Source: Botryosphaeria dothidea (taxonomy: Eukaryota > Ascomycota > Dothideomycetes > Botryosphaeriales > Botryosphaeriaceae). From it: a stretch of 64,000 nucleotides of DNA. The notes under the pieces are model-generated. The model worked only from the letters and a program-made list of their open reading frames with translations. It did not search any database and was not told where the DNA came from. Below, piece after piece: positions 54,299 to 64,000 of the stretch. Position 1 is the stretch's first letter. Each line of letters begins with the position of its first letter. The position numbers and the translations under genes are program-made. The stretch covers positions 930,001 to 994,000 of the forward strand of contig WWBZ02000009.1 of NCBI GenBank assembly GCA_011503125.2. The letters are read 5' to 3'.

Positions 54299-54776
54299 TG
54301 TAACGAGCGGGCCTCTACCTCTAAGGATCCAAACACCAAAGAGGGTGGAAACCTGTCGAGGGTTTTCCTTGAGTGGGTACAAGAAGAGGTACGTGAGGAA
54401 CGAGTAGACGACTGAAGACTGAGCACTGCGTGCGAAGGCCTTGTTACTAACAATTGGTGCTGAATTGTTATTGAAGTTGACCACGAAGGTCAAAGCTATC
54501 TAGAGAGCGTGGTTTATATACGTAGGAGAGTTCTATACAATCTATGTGCTCAATAGGCGGGTTGCGCTCAATGGCGCGTAGTCTTCTGAGCGAGCTGTTG
54601 TGATTGAGCAGGATGGCTCAGTAGGTGGGGCCCGCTCAGGCAGCCTTGGCAATCTGAGCGGGTGGGTCTAGTTGAGCGCGAGGTCACGTGACCTCGGATC
54701 TTTATGACCCCGACTTCTGTTGTTCCGGCGGGGCTGATCCCTAACTTCCTCAACCTGTGGAGGCTGCGCCGTAACA
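54299..54776 (-). repeat. 5' LTR of the intact chromovirus
   Basis: 478 bp, by eye identical to the 3' LTR. In element orientation it ends GTTACA and is followed by CTTTGACCACCATCC. This does not begin with TGG, so the usual tRNA primer site is not evident. Confidence 0.95.
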
Positions 54777-57700
54777 AGTAGCTCTTCTCTAAAATTAGAA
54801 ATAGACTATAGAACTAGGTAGAAAAGTCCGTTCTAACTAGTAGCTCTACTTAGTACTAGTCTATAACGTTTCTCTTAAAGATATTAATACTAAGAACCTC
54901 TAGGCCGCCTAAATTCTTTAGAATTAGAATCTATTCTTATATCTAGAACTACGTATTAGTAAGCTAGCCTAGCTAAAAAGAAAGCTTCTAAAGAAGAAGA
55001 CGTACTTAGCTATTATTTTTAGTACTATAGACCCCGAGGTAGCTAACTAGATTATTACTAAAGAACTTATTAGTAACTATACTCTCTATATAGTAGAGTA
55101 CTATAGTATAATCTTTATAGTAATCTAGTACTTTAAGTACTAGAATTATAGCTATATCTTTATCTACTATAGAAGGGAGAATAGATACGGCTAATACGCT
55201 AAAATATATAATATCTACGAGTACTCTAAAGAGAAGACGTAATATATAAACTATAACTAAGAGTATACGGCCTAAAGTAACTTCTATCTAACGCGTAGAG
55301 CCCGTTAGGCTAAGGCTACTAAGGCCCGCCTAGCGGTACTAAAGAGATATAGAGAAGGTACCCCTACGGCTAAGATATAGCTCTAAACTAACTAGTTAAC
55401 GGTTAGGCTAAGAAAGAGGCTTAGAGAAGAGAAGCCGACTAAGAGAGGGCTAGGTAGGCTAAGAGATCTAAGCCGCCCCCCGCCTTCTAACTAGATACGG
55501 TTTACCGGACTTAATAGCTTCTAGTATACCTCGGAAGAGAAGCTCGCGGAAACCCCCTCCGTCTCGTAGCCTATACTACTAACTTCCTCGTAGCCTAACT
55601 TAGAGATAGAAAGAAGTTAATATTAGATATAGGCGCTTTCTCTATCGTATAGTATAACGTCTATAAAAGTAAGAATAGAATAATACTCCCGCTCTTTAAG
55701 GAGGTAGACCTAAAAATCTACTATATTCTAGCTATCTAGAAATTCTAGAGAAACCTAAGGATAAAGATAATAGTAAGATACTCTATCTACTATATAGTTT
55801 TTCCTTAGAAGGAAACGGTAAGAACCTACTTCTTTATAAGTAAGACTATTATCCTCGACTCTTAGTAAGTAATAGTCTACTTACTAAATCTTATTATACT
55901 ATCTCTTACTACTAAGATACGTATAATCTATATCTATAACTACTATAATCCTCTACTAGCCTCCTATACTAGTACGGCTCTAAAAACTCTATCTCTTCTT
56001 CTAGAAGCTCTTAGAAAACTAGGGGAGTATATTCTTCTAGAAGACTTTAATCTTTACTATTCTATCTAGAAGAGTATAACCGCCCTAAGATACTATATTC
56101 TTATAGATAATCTTATCGAAATAGCTACTATAGCTAATCTTAATCTAGCTCTCCTAAGAGATACTATTACGAGAAGAGAGGGTAGTAGCGAGAGTACTCT
56201 AGACCTTATCTTTACTATATAGTAGCTAGAGAAGAGAATCTTTAGTTACGGAGTTAGTTAGAAGCTTAAATTATCCTCTAACTACCTACCTATCCTTACT
56301 ATACTCGATTTTTTCCTTACTCCCGCGGAACTACGCCTCCTAAGGCCCTAGTAGAAGAAAGTAGATTAGAAGAGAACTAATAATATACTCTAATTAAAGC
56401 TTAAATACCTTAAAGCAGCCCCTCTTAATACTAAAGTAGACCTAGATTACTTTACTATACTACTCTAGAAGGCTATCTAAAGAATAATCTAGAAGACTAT
56501 TCTAGTAGCGAGACCCTCGCCCTAGGCCTCTTTATAATAGATAAAAAAGTATTCGGACCTAGTATACTAGGCTAGAGTAGCTAGAAGGAAGTAGATAGCT
56601 ATAGGAAGGGAGGAGGACTAAGTAGTTTACTAAACTATTACTAATAGTAAGAAGAGGTAGATTAGAAGAGATAGAATAAAAGTATAGCGTAGAATAGTAG
56701 CTAAGATTATCTTAGACCTATCTATACTCTAGAAGCTCTTAAAGTAGGTAAGAATAAGGGTACTAGAGCCTCTAGCCCTATCTTAGTTCCTACTCCTCTA
56801 GGGAGTAGATAGATAACTACGCTACGATAATCCGGCCAAGGCAGAAATTCTTACTAACTAGTTCTTCCCCCCTCCTAGAGCTACCGACCTCTTAGATCTA
56901 GATAGGTATATATACCTAGAGCTAGTAGAGATCTTCTAAGACGTTACCGAAGAGTAGGTCCTCTATACTATTAAGAAGCTTCCCCTAGATAAGGTACTAG
57001 GCCTAGATAAGATTATTAATAGGTTCCTAAAGTAATGCGCTAAGATACTAAGAGGACTCCTTACTAGACTCTTCTAGAAATACCTCGTACTTAGATACTA
57101 CCCTAGGTAGTTTAAAAGCTCTATTACCGTAGTTCTAAGAAAACTATAGAGGGATAACTATACTAAAGCTAAGTTATTTAGACTAATTACTTTACTTAAT
57201 ACGCTAGAAAAGCTACTTAAGAGGATTATAGTAGATTAGATCTCCTAGGCGACTAAAGCCTATAAACTACTTCCCGATATATAGATAGGAGCTAGGAGAA
57301 ATAGGTTAGTAGTAGTAGCTCTCGACCTACTTACGGAATAGATCTATACTATCTAGGCGTAAGATCCGGGGCTAGTAGCCTTAGTTCTTAGCCTAGATAT
57401 CTTAGGAGTATACGATTATATATTCTATAAGAGACTTCTCTATAATATAAGGATAGCGAGGCTCCCCGAATAGGTAGAAAGATTTACGCACTTCTTTCTA
57501 TAGGACCGGACCACTTAGCTATCTTTTAGAGACTTTACTAGCCCGCTAATCTAGATCTTAACCGGGATTCCCTAGAGATCCTTTCTATTCCTAATCCTCT
57601 ACCTATTCTTTACCTCTAATCTACTTATATAGCTACGTAGAAGTAATATCTTCCTTCTTAAATTCGTCGACGATACTAATATCCTAGTCTTTAGTAGATC

Positions 57701-59205
57701 TATAAAATAAAACTATAGAATACTAGAGGGAGTATACTAAGTTTACGAGTACTAGGTAGCTACCTACGGGTTAGCGTTCTCGCTAGATAAGTACTATCTT
57801 ATCTACTTTATAAGAAAGCTAAGGAGATTTAATATAGTAGTAGATATCCGTATTCCTAGATTTACTAGATACCTAGAGCCTACGATAAAGATTCTAGAAA
57901 TCTACGTAGATAATAAGCTTAGATAGGAACTCTATATTAGAGAAATAGAAGCTAAGGTAATTAAATAGTATATATCTCTCTCCCGACTCGCAGCATCTAC
58001 CTAGGAAGCCTTATTTACTAAAGCCCGCTATATCTATACGGCCGTAGTAAGGCTAGCCCTTACTTATAGCTATAGAGTATAGTATACCCCGGAGGAGACC
58101 CTAGAATAGAGAAAAATAGCTATCTAGCTACTATAGAAGATCTAAAACTAGTACCTACGTACTATCTTAGGAGCGTATAAGTTAACTAGTATATAAATCT
58201 TAGAGTATAAGACGGGGATTTCTCTACTCTTATTATATCTAGATAAACTAGTATTAGTCTAAACTATTAGAGCTAGAGATAGCCTAGCTATAGTAGTAGT
58301 AGAGAAAACTTACTAGAGTATTAAATAGATAGCTAGGGCTACTCTAAGTACTAAAGGTGCCGCTAGCCTAGCTAGGAGATTCCTACTTAGGAAAAAGATA
58401 AACTCCCTCTTTTACTACTATTCTTCTATTTACTAGAGCCTTCTAGAGCGAATAAGACTACGTATAATATATAGAAATAAGTAGAAGAAGAGATAGATAA
58501 AGTTTATTAGCTAAGGAAGATAAGGTAAGCTAGTAGCCTAAAGTATATAGTAGAACCCGAAAATTAGATAAATTTATAGCGAACTATCTAAGCTATAAAG
58601 TATACTCGCTACTCTACTACGTATAGAGTATATTAGACTAGAGAACTTTCTCTCTAGGCGTAAGGTACTAAAGTACCTTAGCCCTATCTATCTATACGGC
58701 TAGTATAAATAAATTCTAAAGTATATTCTTCTCTTCTATCCCGACTTCTAATAGAATAGAATATAGATACTCTAAAAGATAGAAACTACGAACTACTATT
58801 CTCTCCTCTTAATAAAGAAGAGAATTAAAGTAGCGATAGACTAGTTCTTACGCCTAGAACTACTTAAGTAATTTAGCCTAGTAAGAGAACTAATTTAGAA
58901 GAATAATTAGAAAGAGAAACTAGGAGAACTACTAGAACTACTAGAACTACTAGAACCCGGATAACTATAAGAATAAGAACTAAAGAAATAGGTCTAGTAG
59001 ATAAATATAGAGCTACTATAGTAGCCGCTACTAGTAAGAAGGAAAAATAGAACTAGTATAGAATAGTATACCTAGAGAGAGAGAAGGGGTTTTACTAGAC
59101 GAAAAGGTTTTTCTTCTCGTATAAAATAATAATAGATAGCTAGCTTCGTATAGACCCGTAAGAGAGCTATATCGGGAAGAAATAAATTTATCTATCTATC
59201 TAAAT
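54777..59205 (+). mobile_element. heavily RIPped LINE, remainder (ORF1 end, ORF2, 3' tail)
   Basis: Continuation of 45393-46762. ORF1 zinc knuckles are still visible at 55125-55320 (YFKYQNYSYIFIYYR, with Cys often turned to Tyr). ORF2 starts at about 55640 and runs parallel to 41811-45137 base for base with C-to-T and G-to-A changes. The 3' tail ends AAATTTATCTATCTATC. Stop codons every few residues; dead. Confidence 0.9.
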
Positions 59206-60186
59206 AGTTTCTTTTTACGTAGTAACTAGAATAAAGAAATAGCGAGTCTTAAATATTTCTTAATAAATCGACGGTAAAAGTTTATAAAGCCGAGAAACGA
59301 CTAAACGTCTATAACGTTTCGTAGTATTTTCTAGTTCTTAACCGTATCGATCTTAGCCGAGTCTATACTAAGTTCTTTTAGAGAAATAATAAATCTAAGA
59401 AACTTAGTTAAGATAACGAAGAATTTATACTTCTCGCCTTTAACGTAAAGACCTACTTATAGAAGTACTTCGAGAATTTATCGGACGTATAAATCGTATT
59501 CTTATTAGTTCTTTAAGTAGATTAAAACGTCGTCTAAATAAATTACGTAAAACCTATCTAGAAATATACGAAGAACGTTATTAATAAATTACTAGTAAGT
59601 AGCGGAGGCGTTAGTTAAACTAAAGAATATAACTATATACTCGAAAAGTCTATAACGAGTACGGAAGGCTATAAGATACTCGTTATTCTTTTAAATATAG
59701 ATTAAGTTAAAAGCTCTACGTAGGTTAAGTTTAGTAAAAACTTTAGTCTTTTAAAGCTATTAAAGAATATTATTAATTCGTAGTAAGAAATAACGATTCT
59801 TTTTAGTAATAGTATTAAGTTCTCTATAATTAACGTAGAGTCTAATACTACTACTATTAGATTTATAAACGAAAAAGATTAAGAAGGCGGAGAATAAGAT
59901 TAAGAGTTAAATAAAGTCTTTAGTCTAGTACTCGTAAAGATATTCGCGAAGAGCCTTAAGTTTAAGATCTAATATAGAATAGAGTAGGCTAAAGAGTAGT
60001 TTTTTACCGTCTTCTAATTCTATAGCGTAGTCTACGTAACGGTAAAAGAAAAGCTTATCGGTAGATACTTTTAAAAATAAGAGTAATAGATCGTAGTACT
60101 TAAGAGAGATAGTTTACCGTATTTTCTCTTCTAATTCTTCGGGGGTTATAGAGCTAAGTCTATCTTTAGAATTAAGATATATTATA
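59206..60186 (-). mobile_element. RIPped Gypsy reverse-transcriptase relic
   Basis: The minus strand reads YVNYRELNTITKKNRYF (about 59830), FTKLNLRRAFNLIYI, FRTRYRLFEYIV, FYVIYLDDVLIY (about 59530-59560) and SFLGFINFYRRFIKKY, with stops between. Only the RT region is present, between the tails of two LINEs. Confidence 0.8.
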
Positions 60187-63100
60187 GATAGATAGATAAA
60201 TTTATTTCTTCCTAATATAGCTTTCTTACGGATCTATACGGGGCTAGCTATCTATAATTATTTTATACGAGAGAGAAAATCTTTTCGTCTAGTAAAAACC
60301 CCTTCTCTCTCTCTAGGTATACTATCCTATACTAGTTCTTATTTTTTCTTCTTACTAGTAGCGGCTACTATAGTAGCCCTATATTTATCTACTAAACCTA
60401 TCTCTTTAGTCTTTATTCTTATAGTTATTCGGGTCCTAGTAGTCCTAGTAGTTCTAATTATCCTCTTAGTTTCTTTTCCTAGTTATCTTTCTATATTAAT
60501 TTCTTTACTAGGCTAAATTACTTAAGTAGCCCTAGGCGTAAGAACTAGTCTATTACTATTTTAATTCCCTTCTTTATTAAGAGAAGAGAGTAGTAGTCCG
60601 TAGTTCCTACTCTTTAGAGTATCTATATTCTACTCTATTAGAAGTAGAGGTAGAAGAGAAGAATATACTTTAGAGTTTATCTATACTAGCCGTATAGATA
60701 GGTAGAACTAAGGTACTCTAGTACCTTACGTCTTAAGAGGAAGTTCTCTAGTCTAATATACTCTATACGTAGTAGAGTAGCGAGTATACTCTATAGCTTA
60801 AATAGTTCGCTATAGATTTATCTAATTTTTAGGTTCTACTATATACTTTAGACTACTAGCTTATCTTATCTTCTCTAACTAGTAGACTTTATCTATCTCT
60901 TCTTCTACTTATTTCTATATACTATACGTAGCTTCGTTCGCTCTAAGAGACTCTAATAGATAGAGGAGTAGTAGTTAAGAAGTAAGTTTATCTTTTTTCT
61001 AAGTAGGATTCTTTTAGTAGAGCTAGCGGCGCCTCTAGTACTTAGAGTAGCTTAAGCTATCTATTTAATACTCTAGTAAGTTTTCTTTACTACTACCGCG
61101 ACTAGGCTATTTCTAGCTCTAATAGTCTAGGCTAGTACTAGTTCGTCTAGATATAGTAAGAGTAGGAGAATTTCTATCTTATACTCTAAGATTTATATAC
61201 TAGTTAACTTATACGCCTCTAAAATAGTACGTAGGTACTAGTTTTAGATCTTCTTTAGTAGCTAGATAGCTATTTTTCTCTACCCTAGAATTTCCTCTAG
61301 AGTATACTATATTCTATAGCTATAGATAAGAACTAGCCTTACTACGGCCGTATAGATATAACGGGCTTTAGTAAATAAAGTTCCCTAGGTAGACGCTACG
61401 AGTCTAGAGAGAGATATATACTATTTAATTACCTTAGCTCCTATTTTTCTAATATAGAGTTTCTATCTAAGCTTATTATCTACGTAGACTTCTAGAATCT
61501 TAATTATCGGCTCTAGGTATTTAGTAAATCTAGAAATACGGATCTCTACTACTATATTAAATCTTTTTAGTTTTCTTATAAAATAAGTAAGATAATACTT
61601 ATTAGGCGAGAAAGCTAACCCGTAGATAGCTACCTAGTACTCGTAAATTTAATATACTCTCTTTAGTATCCTATAGTTCTATTCTATAAATCTACTAAAG
61701 ATTAGAATATTAGTATTATTAACGAATCTAAGAGGGAAGGTATTACCTCTACGTAGCTATATAAGTAGATTAGAAGTAAAGAATAGATAGAGTATTAACG
61801 ATAGTAAGAATCTCTAGGGAATCCCGATTAAGGTCTAGATTAGTAAACTAATAAAGTCTCCGAAGGATAGCTAAGTAGTACGGTTTTATAGAAAGAATCG
61901 GGTAAATCTTTCTATCTATTCTAGAAGTTTTACTATCCTTATATTATAGAGAAGCCTTCTATAAGATACGTAGTTATATACTCTCGAGATATCTAGGCTA
62001 AGAACTAAAACTACTAGTTCTAAGTCTTATACCTAGATAGTATAGATCTATTCTATAAGTAGATTAAGAGCTACTACTACGGATCTATTTCTTCTAGCTT
62101 TTATCTATATATTAGAGAGTAGGCCGTATACTTTAGTAGCCTAAAAGATTCTATCTACTATAATCCTCTTAAGTAACTTCTCTAGCGTATTAAGTAAAGT
62201 AATCGGCCTAAATAACTTAGCTTTAGTATAGTCGTCTCTCTATAGTTTTCTAAGAACTATAGTAATAGAGCTTTTAAACTATCTAGAGTAGTATTTAAGT
62301 ACGAGATATTTCTAGAAGAGCCTAGTAAGGGGTCCCCTTAATATCTTAGCGTATTACTTTAGAAACCTATTAGTAATCTTATTTAGGCCTAGTATCTTAT
62401 CTAGAGAAAGCTTTTTAATAGTATAGAGAATCTACTCTTTAGTAAGGTCTTAGGGAATCTCTACTAGTACTAGATATATATACCTATCTAGATCTAAGAG
62501 GTTAGTAGTTTTAGGAAGTAGAAAGAATTAGTTAGTAAGAATTTCTATCTTAGACTAGTTATCGTAATATAGTTATTTATTTACTTTCTAGAGAGATAAG
62601 AACTAAGATAGAGCTAGAGGTTCTAGTACTCTTATTCTTATCTACTTTAAGAGCTTCTAGAGTATAGATAGGTTCGAAGTAATCTTAGCTACTATTCTAC
62701 GCTATACTTTTATTCTATCTCTTCTAATTTACCTCTTCTTACTATTAGTAATAGTTTAGTATACTATCTAGTTCTTCTTTCTCTCTATAGCCGTCTACTT
62801 TTTTCTAGCTACTCTAGTTTAATATACTAGATCTAAATACTTCTTTATTTATTATATAGAGGCCTAGAATAAGAGTCTCGCTATTAGAATACTCTCTTAG
62901 ATTATTCTTTAAATAGCCTTCTAGAGTAGTATAGTAAAGTAATCTAGGTCTACTTTAGTATTAAGAGAGGCTACTTTAAGGTATTCGAGCTTTAATTAGA
63001 GTATATTATTAGTTCTCTTCTAGTCTACTTTCTTCTACTAGAGCCTTAGAAGGCGTAGTTCTACGGAAGTAGAAGAAAAATTAAGTATAGTAAAGATAGG

Positions 63101-64000
63101 TAGATAGTTAGAGGATAATTCGAGCTTCTAGCTAATTCTATAGCTAAGAATTTTCTTCTCTAGCTATCGTAATATAAAGATAAGGTCTAAAGTACTCTCG
63201 CTACTACTATCTCGTCTAGTAATAGTACTTCTTAGAAGGGCTAGGTTAAAATTAGCTATAGTAGCTATTTTAATTAGATTATCCGCTAGAGTATAGTATA
63301 TTAGAAAGATTATATCTTTCTAGATAGAATAGTAGAGGTTAAAGTCTTCTAAGAGAATATACTCTTCTAGTTTTCTAAGAACTTCTAGTAGAAGAGATAG
63401 AGTTTCTAGCGCTATACTAGTATAAAAGGCTAGCGAAGAATTATAGTAGTTATAGATATAGATTATATATATCCTAGTAATAAGAGATAGTATAATAAGA
63501 TCTAGTAAATAGACTATTACTTACTAGGAGTCGGGACTAATAGTCTTACTTATAAAGAAGTAGGTTCTTACTACTCTCTTCTAGAAAAAAACTATATAGT
63601 AGATAGAATATCTTACTATTATCTTAACCCTTAGATTTTTCTAAGGTTTTTAGATAGCTAGAATATAGTAGATCTTTAGATCTACTTCCTTAAAGAGCGG
63701 AAGTATTATTCTATTCTTACTCTTATAGACGTTATACTATATAATAGAGAGAGAGTCTATATCTAATATTAACTTTCTTCTATCTTTAGATTAGACTACG
63801 AGGGGGCTAATAGTATAGGCTATAAAGAGGAAGTTCCCGCGGGCTTCTCTAAGGCGTATTATAAGCTATTAAGTTCGGTAAACCTTATTTAGTTAGAAGA
63901 CGAGGAACGGCTTAAGTCTCTTAGCCTACCTAGTTCCCTCTTAACCGGCTTCTTCTCTCTAATTCTCTTTCTTAGTCTAATAGTTAACTAGTTAGTTTAA
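60187..64000 (-). mobile_element. RIPped LINE on the minus strand, runs off the right edge
   Basis: The tail ATAGATAGATAAATTTATTTC at 60187 is the reverse complement of the LINE 3' end. Upstream on the minus strand follow the C-terminal region, RT and endonuclease of the same LINE family (ORF2 start at about 63760) and the end of ORF1 (63770-64000). No open frame survives. It faces the plus-strand LINE tail to tail. Confidence 0.9.

Larger units (their letters stand above)
46763..54776 (-). mobile_element. complete Ty3/Gypsy chromovirus, apparently intact
   Basis: 8,014 bp on the minus strand with two 478-bp LTRs in which I see no difference, and the 5-bp duplication AGTAG (46758-46762 and 54777-54781). 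gag and pol are both open and linked by a -1 frameshift signal; the polypurine tract is present; the pol ends in a chromodomain. There is no RIP signature anywhere inside. It is inserted into ORF1 of an older, RIPped LINE. All this points to a recent insertion, potentially competent to move. Unusually, it carries a spliced ORF on the opposite strand (47339-48213). Confidence 0.95.

Overview
The window looks like nuclear DNA of a filamentous ascomycete (Pezizomycotina). The genes have short introns (about 47-66 nt, GT...AG with CTRAY-like branch sites). The families present are typically fungal: HET domain, Zn2Cys6 regulators, GMC oxidoreductase, P450, Baeyer-Villiger monooxygenase, Tautomerase_3 and small secreted Cys-rich proteins. 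Many repeats carry the signature of repeat-induced point mutation (RIP): CpA/TpG changed to TpA while CpG is kept. I cannot name the species.

Positions 1-25 kb are gene-rich and GC-balanced. In order: a HET-domain gene that looks broken and runs off the left edge; a secreted type-B carboxylesterase; a regulator combining C2H2 fingers with a Zn2Cys6 cluster; an acetoacetate-decarboxylase-like gene with a one-base frameshift; a cytochrome P450 with an apparent GC-AG intron; a Tautomerase_3 protein; a GMC oxidoreductase with a frameshift and an in-frame stop; a short-chain dehydrogenase; a Zn2Cys6/Fungal_trans_2 regulator; a Baeyer-Villiger monooxygenase divergent from that regulator; and the remnant of a flavoprotein monooxygenase. 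This reads as an oxidative (catabolic or tailoring) cluster with two regulators and no polyketide, peptide or terpene backbone enzyme. Several members are decaying.

Positions 24-31 kb hold two small secreted Cys-rich proteins, a P450 N-terminal scrap, an unrecognised Cys-rich gene, a SET-domain protein, a protein-kinase remnant and an intact GFA-family gene. This is a transition zone towards the repeats.

Positions 31.1-64 kb are a nest of transposons with almost no host genes: a pogo/Fot-like transposase remnant split by a Copia-type solo LTR; a tRNA-headed SINE whose 3' end matches the resident LINE; a chimeric GC-rich non-autonomous element with the same LINE tail, itself split by a 250-bp solo LTR; a RIP-destroyed Ty3/Gypsy chromovirus with 390-bp LTRs; inverted LTR relics split by a 499-bp solo LTR and by two copies of a 184-bp LTR-like element; a lightly mutated 5'-truncated LINE; and a heavily RIPped LINE split by a complete chromovirus (46763-54776). 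The right end holds a Gypsy reverse-transcriptase relic and another RIPped LINE on the minus strand.

The chromovirus is the youngest feature. Its two 478-bp LTRs show no difference by eye, it has a 5-bp target duplication, and gag and pol are open and joined by a canonical A AAA AAC -1 frameshift site at the gag stop. On the opposite strand, over the pol 3' end, it carries a spliced ORF encoding a Zn2Cys6-spaced cysteine cluster followed by a coiled coil. I regard that ORF, together with the SINE/LINE partnership, as the best candidates for something undescribed.
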